64,000 bases of DNA from Phocaeicola sp. (GTDB lineage: Bacteria; Bacteroidota; Bacteroidia; Bacteroidales; Bacteroidaceae): the NCBI GenBank assembly GCA_029257865.1, contig JARIAN010000119.1, forward strand, positions 1 to 64,000, in the 5' to 3' direction. The position numbers and the translations under genes are program-made. This document shows positions 16,791 through 26,581 of the stretch, piece after piece. Positions within the stretch are counted from its first letter, which is position 1. Each line of letters begins with the position of its first letter. The notes beneath the pieces are model-generated. The model had not been told where the DNA came from. It did no database searches and worked only from the letters and a program-made list of their open reading frames with translations.

Positions 16791-17534
16791 TTATTTGGTA
16801 GTAAACTTGCATTTAGGGAAGTTGGAGCAACCATAAAAAGTACCATATTGACCTTCTCTCTTTATCAGCTCCCCGCCACATAAAGGGCAGATGCCGGCTT
16901 TTCTTAAAGCATCGCTTTTGCGTGCTTTTTCTTTAACAAACTTTACATGCTCTTTCTTCTCTTTTCTGGTATAAGAAACAAATGGTTCTAGTCTTTTGCA
17001 AATCTCATTTACTTGTCTTTCTGTCAAGATTGTTTCCTTATAAGAACGAATTTTAGGGACTAGACGATAAAAGGATACTACGTTGTTTTTGCGCTTTCCT
17101 TGGACTTTTAGCTTGGTTTTTCTAGGAAATACAATGATGGATATAAACTGGTCTGAAGAGAAATTGGGTAATATTTTTCTTAACGTATTGATGTGCGATT
17201 GGTTTTGCCAAATCGGATTATACAACTCATACTTGTTGCCATACAGGCTTTGTGTCCACTTGAAACTGTTCTCGCTGCCGAATATCCATCCCTTATGATT
17301 CTTGGTTTCTATAACAAAGACTCCGTAAATGGAAACAACTACATGGTCTATTTGGATACTCCCGTTCGGAGTCTTGACAAGGAGGTCATTGTATATTTTG
17401 TAATGATTGTTTAATCGACGCATCAGAAAAGAAACCTTCTTTTCGCCCATGGCACCTACTATTCTGTTGCGGTTGAATATCAGGTACAGACTAAGCAGGA
17501 GAAGAAATAGATAGATGGCAGCAGTGATGTACAT
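16791..17534 (-). CDS. NERD-domain protein with topoisomerase-type zinc finger
   Basis: 247 residues. An N-terminal membrane helix (about 4-21) is followed by a NERD domain with the nuclease-like core IQIDHVVVS...GVFVIETKNHKGWIFG (Asp ... Glu-x-Lys). A charged linker leads to a C-terminal C4 zinc finger (CPLCGGELIKR...YGCSNFPKCKF) of the kind found at topoisomerase I C termini. It is probably a membrane-anchored DNA-binding or DNA-cleaving protein; the biological role is not established. It is convergent with the sialidase gene, with 34 bases between stops and no obvious terminator. Confidence 0.85.
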   Translation of the reverse strand: MYITAAIYLFLLLLSLYLIFNRNRIVGAMGEKKVSFLMRRLNNHYKIYNDLLVKTPNGSIQIDHVVVSIYGVFVIETKNHKGWIFGSENSFKWTQSLYGNKYELYNPIWQNQSHINTLRKILPNFSSDQFISIIVFPRKTKLKVQGKRKNNVVSFYRLVPKIRSYKETILTERQVNEICKRLEPFVSYTRKEKKEHVKFVKEKARKSDALRKAGICPLCGGELIKREGQYGTFYGCSNFPKCKFTTK

Positions 17535-17569
17535 GTTTTTTAGTGCTTTATTTCTGTAATTTTATGATG

Positions 17570-17577
17570 CAAAGATA
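17570..17577 (-). promoter_or_regulatory. -7 promoter element for NERD gene
   Basis: TATCTTTG on the minus strand, 36 bases upstream of the start at 17534. Confidence 0.55.
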
Positions 17578-17685
17578 CCAAAATTTATGCTTATATAAGC
17601 GAAGAATGTTTGCTTTTGCGCTTAGTTGAGGAAGCAGAAAAAAGAAAAAGAAGGGAATAAGGTGGACAAATAGAAGAGGAATTGT

Positions 17686-17693
17686 ATCTTTGT
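17686..17693 (+). promoter_or_regulatory. -7 promoter element for IdeS-like lipoprotein
   Basis: TATCTTTG, 45 bases before the ATG at 17738. Divergent from the NERD promoter in the same 200-base gap. Confidence 0.55.
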
Positions 17694-17737
17694 CTTGTTA
17701 AATTAATGAATAGAAGATAGATTAACAGACTTGATTT

Positions 17738-19813
17738 ATGAATTATTTTAAGACTACATTTTTATGTGTGGGAGTATCACTCATGTTACTCCAGTCGTGT
17801 GCAAAAGATGAAACGGGGTTTCATTCGGAAAAAGAGAACAGTAGCGGAACAGAGGGATCACAACTCTTGAAACTGTCTCTCCAATTAAAGGCTGTTATCA
17901 AGCAACCGGGAGATGAGGGAGAGGGACATCATCCTATGTATGAATTTTCGGGGAATACACAGGTCGTTGTTTTGTTGAGGAGCAGTGCATTAAAAAATGT
18001 AATGGTACTTCCGTGTGAAATGAATTTATCGAGTGAGAATTCCAGTCAACTTGAACTGGCAGGGTTGAATGTTCCAATGGAAGGAGTAGAAGCTTCTCCT
18101 TCTACTAAATGGGAGATGATGTTGCTGGTAGGAGGCGAGTGGAATGAGGAGAGTGAAAGAGTTTCTTTTTCACGCCCTGTGAAGTTTCAGGCTGGAAATA
18201 AAAGAAGTACTTTGGCAGTAAGTCAGCCCTATCTTTCTGATTGGATAGTTGTACCCACTGATGCGGATGGCCATTTTGTAGTAGGAGATAACGAACAGAC
18301 AAATGTTACTATTGACCTTCATCCTAAAGGGATGGTAATGGAACATCGCATAGCATCGTGTAAATCTCCTTCTAACCTGGTAGTGAATAAATTGGAGTTT
18401 CATACAGATGCCATGTCTTTTGAAGGATATTATGATTTGTCGGATCATTCATCATTAAATAAATTATCGCAAAAGAGTTTTCCTGCATGGATACCGATGA
18501 AGGGTAGTGAAACACATGAAGTTTCTTGTGAACCTTATGAAGTAAAGAATAGTGGAAACAGCGGGGATGGTTATATTTATGTGTGGGGAGTGCCCATGCA
18601 GGATGGAAAGAAAAACCTGCAAGTTGTTGCTGAAGGATATATGAAAGGCAATGAAAAGAATACGTTTTCAGAAACTGTATTTGATAAAGAAGTGCCGTTT
18701 GTTATTGGAACAACACTGGCAGTTGAATCTTCTGTTGAAATATCAGGAGAAGTGGATGCTACTGGACCGATTGTCTTGAAGACCAAGGACGGGAAAAATA
18801 CCTTATTGGCGGATGATGAAGATGCCGTAGCTTTTGTAGTGGAACAAGGAGGAGTGGATGTCACTTCAAAGGCGACTGTGTATTGGTTTAGAGGAGGATT
18901 CTTTGATTCTGAAGAGTTGACAAATAAAACCTTTACTACTAGTCGTAGTGGAGAATATCAATTTTATGCAAAGAAAGATGGTGAAGTTAGTCAGAAGATA
19001 GTGATTCAAGCTTTGCCTAAAGATCCTGTGGATGAAAATGGAAATATCTTAAACGGAATGCTTTTCTGCAAGCATGTTTCTAAGGCTTCCGGATGGCATG
19101 ATGTGAATAAGGTAGGTAATGGTCAGGTTAACCATGACGGATTGCTTTGTTGGGCTGCAGCAGCTTCTAATATGCTACAATGGTGGCTAGAAGATTTTAA
19201 AGAACAGGGGAATATCTTGCCGGAGTCAGTGCCTTTTGGAAAAGGGAAAAAAGGGGTATATAACTTGCATATCTTTGAAGTGTTTTATGATTCCTGGTTG
19301 GACAGGATGCATACAACAGATAAGGCGGTTCGTTGGTTTATGGAAGGAGGTGGTGATCATTGGGGGTCGAGCAATGGATCGCATCCTACTAAACCAGGAA
19401 AGGTAGTCTACGGAGGATATTTTAAAGGCGTTCTTCCCCCGGATAAAGAATCTGCTTTTCTAGGCAGTGAGTATGTGAGAAGTTATGGAGCATACTATGG
19501 TTGGGAAACAAATAACGGTCAGTATAACCCTGATATGCATAAAGATTTTTCCAGATTGGTGATAAAGTTACTCTCTAATGGTATTTCATCTTTGGCAGTA
19601 GACAGTCATGAATTGACTCTTTGGGGTTGTGAAGTGGTGAATGGTCTTGTTGTTAAAGTTTATATAACAAATTCGGATGATGGAGGGTATGGATTGAAAT
19701 CGTTTAATGTGATAGCTCATGGCGGTTCTGTTCATCTTCAGAATTATCCGGGTAAAACAAATCGACCAACACAAATTTTTCAACTTACAGGTTTAACGGC
19801 TTACCGGTTATAA
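17738..19813 (+). CDS. Lipoprotein with IdeS/Mac-like cysteine protease domain
   Basis: 691 residues. The lipobox LLQSC (Cys21) predicts a lipidated, probably surface-exposed protein. Residues about 40-330 look like Bacteroidetes fimbrillin-type beta domains, and about 345-430 like an Ig-like domain. The C-terminal 250 residues match IdeS/Mac (peptidase C66): SGWHDVNK, LLCWAAAASNMLQWW with the presumed nucleophile Cys471, DSHELTLWG with His624, and VYITNSDDGGYG. The first Asp of the IdeS TDSD site is Asn645 here, while Asp647 is kept. A Cys-His-Asn triad would be papain-like. Streptococcal IdeS cleaves IgG heavy chains; the substrate of this homologue is unknown. Confidence 0.82.
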   Translation: MNYFKTTFLCVGVSLMLLQSCAKDETGFHSEKENSSGTEGSQLLKLSLQLKAVIKQPGDEGEGHHPMYEFSGNTQVVVLLRSSALKNVMVLPCEMNLSSENSSQLELAGLNVPMEGVEASPSTKWEMMLLVGGEWNEESERVSFSRPVKFQAGNKRSTLAVSQPYLSDWIVVPTDADGHFVVGDNEQTNVTIDLHPKGMVMEHRIASCKSPSNLVVNKLEFHTDAMSFEGYYDLSDHSSLNKLSQKSFPAWIPMKGSETHEVSCEPYEVKNSGNSGDGYIYVWGVPMQDGKKNLQVVAEGYMKGNEKNTFSETVFDKEVPFVIGTTLAVESSVEISGEVDATGPIVLKTKDGKNTLLADDEDAVAFVVEQGGVDVTSKATVYWFRGGFFDSEELTNKTFTTSRSGEYQFYAKKDGEVSQKIVIQALPKDPVDENGNILNGMLFCKHVSKASGWHDVNKVGNGQVNHDGLLCWAAAASNMLQWWLEDFKEQGNILPESVPFGKGKKGVYNLHIFEVFYDSWLDRMHTTDKAVRWFMEGGGDHWGSSNGSHPTKPGKVVYGGYFKGVLPPDKESAFLGSEYVRSYGAYYGWETNNGQYNPDMHKDFSRLVIKLLSNGISSLAVDSHELTLWGCEVVNGLVVKVYITNSDDGGYGLKSFNVIAHGGSVHLQNYPGKTNRPTQIFQLTGLTAYRL

Positions 19814-19834
19814 GTCATGTTTATATAATTATAC

Positions 19835-19887
19835 AAAAAAGTAAACCTTCCGAATAAATTCAATTAATTCGGAAGGTTTACTTTTTT
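19835..19887. terminator. Bidirectional hairpin terminator
   Basis: AAAAAAGTAAACCTTCCGAA is repeated as its reverse complement after a 13-base loop, flanked by A- and T-runs. It separates the convergent IdeS-like and MATE genes and overlaps the last bases of the latter. Confidence 0.9.
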
Positions 19888-21211
19888 AATTTGTGCGCAT
19901 GACGATATAGGAACGCCATCCAAGAAAGGCAACTGCGCAAGTGAAGCCAATAGGATAGGAGAGCCAAACTCCAGCAATCCCTTGTCCCAAATTGAAAGCG
20001 ATATTATATCCTGCAGGAAGAGCAACTCCGAAATAGGCAATCAAAGAAATCCACATGATGGATTTTACATCGCTTAGTCCGCGTAAAGCATTAGCCAACA
20101 CAATCTGAATACTGTCGCCAAACTGGTAAATCATTAGAATAGGAATCAAAATGGCCACAATGTCACATACAGAAGCATCGTCGGTAAACAGAGAGCCGAT
20201 GGTATTAAAGCAGCTCAGCAAGATAAGGCTGATAACGGTAGAGGTAACAACGGCTATCATTACTCCGGTAAGTGTTACTTTACGTACATTGTGCCAGTCT
20301 TTCATTCCTTTATATACACTGGTGCGGATGGCTACTGCCGAACCGAGCCCTAGATAGATGGTAAAACTGATGGTGGAGATGGCAATTGCTACTTGATGTG
20401 CAGCTAGCTCTAGGCCTCCAATCCATCCAATCATAATAGTAGTAATACAGAAAGTAGCTGCTTCAATGCCTTGTTGAAATGCAATTGGCCAACCTATGAT
20501 GTTTAGTTTTTTCCAATATGCTTTCTTAACTTTTGTTGCGATGAAGCCTTTTTGAAAAGCAAGGTATTGTTTGCGTCTAGTAAATACAGTCACAAATAAA
20601 GCAAGGATAATGATGCGTGAAATTAAGGTACTGATTCCTGCCCCAAAGAGTCCAAATTCAGGCATTCCGAATTTCCCATAGATAAGAATGTAGTTGCCAA
20701 TAATATTCAACAAATTTCCTATCATTAAAATCCACATGGAAATAGATGCATCCATGATACCTTCAACAAATTGGCGGAAAGAGTTGGCCATCATGACGAA
20801 TAGGATAGAACTCATGGATATCAGATAATAGGGTCTGATGAGTGGCATAAGTTCTTCCGGTTGTCGAAGAAGGGTTAGGTTTCCGTAGATTCCTCCTAAG
20901 ACAAGCAAGATAATAAAAGTTGTGGTAAGATTGGCTACTAAACTGTTTTTCAGCCATCCTCCGATAGCTATTCTTTTGTTGACTGCCAGATTCTCTCCGA
21001 TGACCGGTGTGAAATTAAATGAAAATCCTGTTCCTAAAATGATAAAGGAGTTGATAACATTGTTTACAAAAGAAGCGGCAGCCAATTCGGCTGTGCTATG
21101 TTGTCCTACCATTACGGTATCTGCTAATCCAGTGATGATGCTGCCCAATTGTCCGATAATAATAGGTATTCCAAGTTTTAATAAAGATTTTACGTGATTT
21201 TTATATTCCAT
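19886..21211 (-). CDS. MATE-family efflux transporter
   Basis: 441 residues, about 12 membrane segments. The N-terminal LLKLGIPIIIGQLGSIITGLADTVMVG is the classical MATE opening, and the internal duplication is visible as WPIAFQQGIEAATFCIT in the second half. The family exports drugs or metabolites in exchange for Na+ or H+; the substrate is unknown. The open frame extends 20 codons upstream to 21271, but ATG 21211 (MEYKNHVKSLLKLG) fits the family length. Confidence 0.92.
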   Translation of the reverse strand: MEYKNHVKSLLKLGIPIIIGQLGSIITGLADTVMVGQHSTAELAAASFVNNVINSFIILGTGFSFNFTPVIGENLAVNKRIAIGGWLKNSLVANLTTTFIILLVLGGIYGNLTLLRQPEELMPLIRPYYLISMSSILFVMMANSFRQFVEGIMDASISMWILMIGNLLNIIGNYILIYGKFGMPEFGLFGAGISTLISRIIILALFVTVFTRRKQYLAFQKGFIATKVKKAYWKKLNIIGWPIAFQQGIEAATFCITTIMIGWIGGLELAAHQVAIAISTISFTIYLGLGSAVAIRTSVYKGMKDWHNVRKVTLTGVMIAVVTSTVISLILLSCFNTIGSLFTDDASVCDIVAILIPILMIYQFGDSIQIVLANALRGLSDVKSIMWISLIAYFGVALPAGYNIAFNLGQGIAGVWLSYPIGFTCAVAFLGWRSYIVMRTN

Positions 21212-21668
21212 ATTTTTTAAGAGTAATAAATAGTGAAAATAAACAGTCATTTTCTTTTCATACAGGCGCACACTACCATTCAGTTCCTTTGAAAGCAGGA
21301 TCTGACATCAGCCGTTCCATTTCAAGAGATAATTCTTGAGGAAAAAACTTTAAAAATGTATGAAAAAATGAACTGAAAAATTTGATGGCAAGTCAGAATA
21401 GACTTGCTTGAGGGTTAGTGTAAAGAAGTACAAGGTCCTCGTGTAGACCAGGTGATGAATAAAACATCATTGGCTGAATGTAAATTGATTCTCTTCATTG
21501 GTTTTTATCTGAAAACGATCTTTATAGGCTGCAAAATTAATAAGATTTTAGTTGCTTTACAACATGTAAAGAGCAAAACGGTAATAAGTAAGGTGATGAA
21601 AAGAGATTGTTCTAGCATTTGTTTGAGGACATTTTGTCTTTTTATTCGTCCTTTTCAAGGAATTTATG
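21212..21668. other. Divergent intergenic region, no gene seen
   Basis: About 450 bases between MATE and the M48 gene. A 75-codon plus-strand frame at 21452-21679 looks like chance. Apart from a -7 box at the right end nothing is recognised. Confidence 0.5.
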
Positions 21669-21676
21669 TAAGTTTG
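21669..21676 (+). promoter_or_regulatory. -7 promoter element for M48 gene
   Basis: TAAGTTTG, 23 bases before the ATG at 21700. Confidence 0.5.
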
Positions 21677-21699
21677 TAAGATAGTAAATATAGAAAAAG

Positions 21700-22500
21700 A
21701 TGAAAAAGCAAATAATTTTATGGTCTACAGCTTTAATGATGCTGTCAGGATGTGGCTCAGTACCTATTACCGGACGCCAACAACTGCTACTGGTATCCGA
21801 TCAGGAGGTTTTGTCATTGAGTCTTACTCAATATAATAGTTATATCAAAACGGCTCATAAATCGAATAATGCAGCAGGGTCGGCTATGGTAAGTAGAGTA
21901 GGGCGCAGAATAGCTGCTGCTACAGAACAATACTTGCGAAGTGCTGGGTTGGCTGCTCAGGTAAAGGAGTTTTCCTGGGAATTTAATTTGGTACAAAGTA
22001 ATGAAGTGAATGCTTTTTGTATGCCTGGGGGGAAGATTGTAGTTTATGAAGGACTGATGAAACTGGTGTCTTCAGACGATGAACTGGCAGTCGTGTTGGG
22101 GCATGAAGTAGCTCATGCTGTGGCTAAGCATAGCAATGAACGTATAAGCCAGCAAATGTTGGCGCAGTATGGCGCTCAGGTGCTAGGACAATCCTTATCT
22201 CAGAAAGATTCCAGGATTCAAGCTATTGCCAATACCGTTTACGGAGTGGGTGCGCAGTATGGCATGATGTTGCCTTTCTCGCGTAAGCATGAATCGGAAG
22301 CCGACTACATGGGACTGATTCTAATGACAATAGCAGGGTATAACCCGGATGTATCTGTCAATTTCTGGAGGAAGATGTCGGCTTCGTCTGGAGGGAAGGT
22401 TCTGGAAATCATGAGTACGCACCCTAGTGATGCACGGCGAGTAAGTGATTTGCAAAAAGCTCTTCCCGAAGTGAAGGCTAAATATGGAAAAAGACATTAA
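21700..22500 (+). CDS. M48-family zinc metalloprotease lipoprotein (BepA/LoiP-like)
   Basis: 266 residues. The lipobox LSGC (Cys18) is followed by SVPITGRQQL, the usual start of bacterial periplasmic M48 lipoproteins. The zinc motif HEVAH is near 135-139 and the third ligand Glu lies in ESEADYMGL near 198. Such proteins degrade or refold misassembled outer-membrane proteins. The gene directly downstream (12 bases) encodes another envelope lipoprotein, so the pair is probably one operon. Confidence 0.92.
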   Translation: MKKQIILWSTALMMLSGCGSVPITGRQQLLLVSDQEVLSLSLTQYNSYIKTAHKSNNAAGSAMVSRVGRRIAAATEQYLRSAGLAAQVKEFSWEFNLVQSNEVNAFCMPGGKIVVYEGLMKLVSSDDELAVVLGHEVAHAVAKHSNERISQQMLAQYGAQVLGQSLSQKDSRIQAIANTVYGVGAQYGMMLPFSRKHESEADYMGLILMTIAGYNPDVSVNFWRKMSASSGGKVLEIMSTHPSDARRVSDLQKALPEVKAKYGKRH

Positions 22501-22512
22501 ACCGGAAAACAG

Positions 22513-23187
22513 ATGAGAAGGTATGTGTGGGGAACTTTGGTGATAGCTTTGCTAAATGGCGGATGTGCATCTACTAGTCCGGGACAAGCCGGGGCAGTTA
22601 TTGGAGGTGCGGCCATTGGTAGCAATGTGGGAAGTGCTATCGGTGGCTTGGTGGGCGATTCTCGTCACGGGTGGCATGGAGCTTACAGGGGAAGTGCCAT
22701 AGGTAGTGTGGTGGGAACGTTGGCTGGAGTAGCCATCGGGGTTGCGATGACCACTCCAAGAACTCCCAAAGGGGAGGAAATGGAGGGAAAGCTGAAAGAC
22801 CTGCCGCTGCCAGGAACTGAGTATGTAGCCTCATCCTTGCATATCCGTAATATTCGATTTATAGATGCCGACCGTAATCAGAAAATTAATTCTGAAGAAG
22901 ATTCTAAAGTCATTTTTGAAGTGATCAATGTAGGTGGGGAGCCTGTATATAATGTAGTGCCAAGTGTGACGGAAGTATCTGGAATGAAGCATCTGAATAT
23001 CTCCCCGTCGGTTCAGGTGGAGCAGATTCTTCCGGGAGACGGTATCAAGTACACGGCTACTATCTCTGCCGGAAGGCGTCTGAAGACAGGTACTGCTACT
23101 ATCCGTGTGGCAGTATGCAATGATGCCGGACAGGAGTATGACCATCAAGAGTTTACTCTAGAAACGGAACGCAATAGGGATAAATGA
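22513..23187 (+). CDS. Glycine-zipper lipoprotein
   Basis: 224 residues. The signal sequence ends in a lipobox-like NGGC (Cys18), followed by a Gly/Ala-rich zipper (AGAVIGGAAIGSNVGSAIGG and GSAIGSVVGTLAGVAIGV, about 24-75) like the outer-membrane 'glycine zipper' domain. The C-terminal 120 residues form a beta-rich domain resembling an Ig-like or CARDB fold. It probably associates with the envelope, and the role is unknown. Cotranscription with the M48 protease suggests envelope quality control. Confidence 0.75.
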   Translation: MRRYVWGTLVIALLNGGCASTSPGQAGAVIGGAAIGSNVGSAIGGLVGDSRHGWHGAYRGSAIGSVVGTLAGVAIGVAMTTPRTPKGEEMEGKLKDLPLPGTEYVASSLHIRNIRFIDADRNQKINSEEDSKVIFEVINVGGEPVYNVVPSVTEVSGMKHLNISPSVQVEQILPGDGIKYTATISAGRRLKTGTATIRVAVCNDAGQEYDHQEFTLETERNRDK

Positions 23188-23242
23188 TTAGATTCCCTAT
23201 CTTTATATGTCTATAAATTAGCATTTAATGCTGTTTTTTCTA

Positions 23243-23250
23243 TAATTTTG
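23243..23250 (+). promoter_or_regulatory. -7 promoter element before PBP1A
   Basis: TAATTTTG, 89 bases upstream of the ATG at 23340, which would give a leader of about 80 bases. Confidence 0.45.
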
Positions 23251-23339
23251 CACTCTATTTTATCATGTGTGTCATGTAGTAATGGAGATTTTTTGGATAA
23301 ATTTATAATTAACGTTGAGAAACAGTTTTCAATAATTGT

Positions 23340-25667
23340 ATGAGAAAAAAAATTTTGTATCTGTTGTGGTCGCTGGTCCTTTTAGGATTACTTTCGGTAT
23401 CGGCGGTATTTATGGCGATTGCTGAAGGGTGGATTGGCTATGTGCCGCCAGTGGAAGAACTGGAGAATCCTAATTTGAAATTTGCGACTCAGATTATTTC
23501 CGATGATGGAAAGTTGCTGGGAACTTGGTCGTATAGTAAAGAAAACCGAGTATATGTAGGTTATGAAGACTTGTCGGCACATTTGGTCAATGCACTGGTT
23601 GCTACAGAGGATGTGCGTTTCAGCGAACATTCAGGTATTGATGCACGTGCATTCTTGCGTGCGGTGGTGAAACGAGGCATCCTGATGCAGAAACATGCCG
23701 GAGGAGGAAGTACCATTACGCAGCAGTTGGCAAAGCAGTTCTATTCGCCTACAGCCGACAATATGTTGGAGCGTCTGCTGCAAAAACCTATCGAATGGGT
23801 GATTGCCGTAAAACTGGAAAAATATTACACGAAGGAAGAAATCCTCACAATGTATCTGAATAAGTTTGACTTTTTGAACAATGCGGTTGGTATCAAAACG
23901 GCAGCCAAGACTTATTTTGCAAAAGAACCAAAGAATCTGTCAATTGAAGAGGCAGCTACTTTGATTGGTATGTGTAAAAATCCTTCGCTTTACAATCCAC
24001 GCCGTTTCAACGAACGCTCTAGAGGAAGAAGAAATACGGTGCTCGACCAGATGAGAAAGGCTGGATATATCTCGGCTGCAGAATGTGATTCATTACAGGC
24101 TTTGCCACTTACTTTAAAGTTTCAGCCGGTAGACCACAAAGACGGATTGGCTACATATTTCCGTGAGTACTTGAGAGGTGTGATGAATGCTAAAAAGCCA
24201 GTGAAGTCTAACTACCGCGGCTGGCAGATGCAGAAGTATTATGAGGATTCGTTGGCTTGGGAAACTAATCCGCTATTTGGATGGTGCCGCAAGAATAAGA
24301 AAAAAGATGGTTCCAACTATAATCTTTACACCGATGGGTTGAAGATTTACACTACCATCGATTCTCGTATGCAGAAATATGCGGAGGATGCTATCTACGA
24401 ACACGTGGCTAAATATTTGCAGCCTCGTTTCTTTAAGGAAAAGCAAGGTCGTGCCACTGCTCCTTATACTCGAGAACTGACAGCTGAGGAAGTCAAGACT
24501 ATTTTGAATCGTTCGGTACATCAGTCGGAGCGCTATCGTGTGATGAAGGCTGCCGGGTATAACGAAGCTGAAATCATGAAGGCTTTCAATACTAAACGAG
24601 AAATGTCGGTGTTCTCTTGGGAAGGTGAAAAGGATACGATTATGACTCCGCTGGATTCTATCAAGTATTACAAACATTTCATCAGAGCCGGATTTATGTC
24701 AATGGATCCGATTACTGGATATGTCAAGGCATATGTAGGCGGACCGAATTATAACTATTTCCAATATGATATGGCAATGGTGGGCCGTCGTCAGGTAGGT
24801 TCTACTATAAAACCTTATTTATATGCATTGGCTATGGAAAATGGCTTTTCACCATGTGATGAGGTGAGAAATGTGGAGCAGACTTTGTTTGATGAAAACG
24901 GTAAGGCATGGTCACCACGAAATAGTTCCAGATCGCATTATGGTGAAATAGTAACATTGAAATGGGGATTGTCAAACTCGAACAACTGGATTTCGGCCTA
25001 TTTGATGAGTAAATTAAATCCGTATGCTTTGACTAGATTGATTCATTCGTTCGGGGTGCTGAATAAGGATATACAGCCTACGGTTTCTTTATGCTTGGGT
25101 CCTTGTGAAATATCGGTAGGTGAAATGGTGAGTGCCTATACGGCTTTTGCCAACAGAGGTATCCGCACAGCTCCTTTGTTTGTTTCTCATATAGAAGATA
25201 ATGAAGGAAATGTAATTGCCACTTTTGCACCTCAGGTTTCGGAAGTAATCAGCGAATCGAGTGCGTATAAGATGTTGGTAATGCTGCGTGCTGTAATAAA
25301 TGAGGGTACTGGTGGACGTGTACGCCGTCTGTATCATATCAAAGCTGATATGGGAGGAAAGACCGGAACAACCAACCGCAACTCGGATGGATGGTTCATG
25401 GGATTCACCCCTTCGCTGGTATCAGGCTGTTGGGTAGGTGGTGAAGAGCGCGATATTCATTTTGATACCATGCGTGATGGACAGGGGGCTTCGATGGCTC
25501 TTCCGGTATGGGGCTTGTTTATGCAGAAAGTCTATGCCGACAAGAGTTTGGGATATTCGCAAGATGAAAAATTTGAAATTCCTGAAGATTTCGACCCTTG
25601 CAAAGACAAACTGACAGAAATAGAAGAAGAGAACAATAGTCGCCTGGATGATGTGTTTTTTCAATAA
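23340..25667 (+). CDS. mrcA: Penicillin-binding protein 1A (bifunctional peptidoglycan synthase)
   Basis: 775 residues. One N-terminal membrane helix (about 5-27). The glycosyltransferase-51 domain has ATEDVRFSEHSGID and GGSTITQQLAKQF. The transpeptidase has the SxxK nucleophile site in GSTIKPYLYA, SNSNNW as the SxN motif and GKTGTT as the KTG motif. It polymerises and cross-links peptidoglycan in the periplasm. It is the only cell-wall synthase in the window, is transcribed alone, and its length is normal for PBP1A. Confidence 0.95.
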   Translation: MRKKILYLLWSLVLLGLLSVSAVFMAIAEGWIGYVPPVEELENPNLKFATQIISDDGKLLGTWSYSKENRVYVGYEDLSAHLVNALVATEDVRFSEHSGIDARAFLRAVVKRGILMQKHAGGGSTITQQLAKQFYSPTADNMLERLLQKPIEWVIAVKLEKYYTKEEILTMYLNKFDFLNNAVGIKTAAKTYFAKEPKNLSIEEAATLIGMCKNPSLYNPRRFNERSRGRRNTVLDQMRKAGYISAAECDSLQALPLTLKFQPVDHKDGLATYFREYLRGVMNAKKPVKSNYRGWQMQKYYEDSLAWETNPLFGWCRKNKKKDGSNYNLYTDGLKIYTTIDSRMQKYAEDAIYEHVAKYLQPRFFKEKQGRATAPYTRELTAEEVKTILNRSVHQSERYRVMKAAGYNEAEIMKAFNTKREMSVFSWEGEKDTIMTPLDSIKYYKHFIRAGFMSMDPITGYVKAYVGGPNYNYFQYDMAMVGRRQVGSTIKPYLYALAMENGFSPCDEVRNVEQTLFDENGKAWSPRNSSRSHYGEIVTLKWGLSNSNNWISAYLMSKLNPYALTRLIHSFGVLNKDIQPTVSLCLGPCEISVGEMVSAYTAFANRGIRTAPLFVSHIEDNEGNVIATFAPQVSEVISESSAYKMLVMLRAVINEGTGGRVRRLYHIKADMGGKTGTTNRNSDGWFMGFTPSLVSGCWVGGEERDIHFDTMRDGQGASMALPVWGLFMQKVYADKSLGYSQDEKFEIPEDFDPCKDKLTEIEEENNSRLDDVFFQ

Positions 25668-25765
25668 AAAAGACGTTATTGAGTAAAAAAATAAGCAAGC
25701 AGATGGTATTTTGTCAATTTTTTACTATCTTGTGAAAATAACAAAGATAGAAGAAAGGAGGCTTT

Positions 25766-26581
25766 ATGACATGCGATCTGACTCTTTACCAATATTCTCC
25801 CGAGCTGGCGGAGAGAGTAGCTGCGAGCTTAGAAGGTTTTAACCGGAGCAGGACTGATGGCATGGGGATTTATGCCATCAGTCTTCCTACTCCATCTAGA
25901 CCCTATTGTGGGTTCTGGAGATTTTTTCCGAATTCAGCTTTGGTGTATGTGCGCACCTTGGCGGTGGGATTGGAAACTGCTTTAGAAAGAGCGATGCAGA
26001 TGTTGCTCTATTGCAACGTGAAACTGGATATAATGCCGCCTGCTTTTTTTGAAAAGACTTACGGTGCTTCGGATGATGTCATGACGTTTGGAAAGTATCG
26101 TGGAAAGCGAATGGCGGAAGTCTATTATGTAGACCCTTCGTATGTAATGTGGTTGGCCAACAAGGAAACCTTGAATAATCGAAGAAACGAGGGGTTGATT
26201 CAACTGGCTAAATATTTTGTCAATATTAATTTTGAACTTACTGTCCAAAAGAGAAGAATCAGTTCGGTGAGTGACTTTGTAGGAAAGGACGGAGAGAAAC
26301 TGGATGATTTGGTGCTTACTGTGCTTAATGTGCGTTGGCAGGTGGATTTCTATAAACCGGACTTTTATGTAGACCAGAATGTGCTGGCTGCCGACCGTGA
26401 CGGGAACCGGTTTACTTTTCTGGTAAAAGCAGCCGGGCAAAGTCTGTCGCCTAACATGCTTCATTGCAGGTCGAAAAGAATACAGGTGCAGCAAGAACTT
26501 CATTTAAAATCGGCCAAAGTTATGAGGCACTACGAAACCAACGGGGTGAGATATACTAGGTTGGGATATATAAAGTTTTGA
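25766..26581 (+). CDS. Hypothetical protein with ExoX-C-terminal-like segment
   Basis: 271 residues, soluble. Residues about 108-135 (VMTFGKYRGKRMAEVYYVDPSYVMWL) match the 'FGKYKGK ... YLxWL' signature found at the C terminus of exodeoxyribonuclease X and in DUF3820-type proteins. That segment alone is not a nuclease. The rest is unrecognised, and the function is unknown. A purine-rich AGAAAGGAGG lies shortly before the ATG, unusually Shine-Dalgarno-like for this genome. Its 3' end overlaps the convergent HPPK-like gene by 26 bases. Confidence 0.65.
   Translation: MTCDLTLYQYSPELAERVAASLEGFNRSRTDGMGIYAISLPTPSRPYCGFWRFFPNSALVYVRTLAVGLETALERAMQMLLYCNVKLDIMPPAFFEKTYGASDDVMTFGKYRGKRMAEVYYVDPSYVMWLANKETLNNRRNEGLIQLAKYFVNINFELTVQKRRISSVSDFVGKDGEKLDDLVLTVLNVRWQVDFYKPDFYVDQNVLAADRDGNRFTFLVKAAGQSLSPNMLHCRSKRIQVQQELHLKSAKVMRHYETNGVRYTRLGYIKF

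Noticed and set aside
21452-21679. 75-codon ORF upstream of the M48 gene
   Set aside because: No domain, overlaps the predicted promoter, amino-acid composition looks random.
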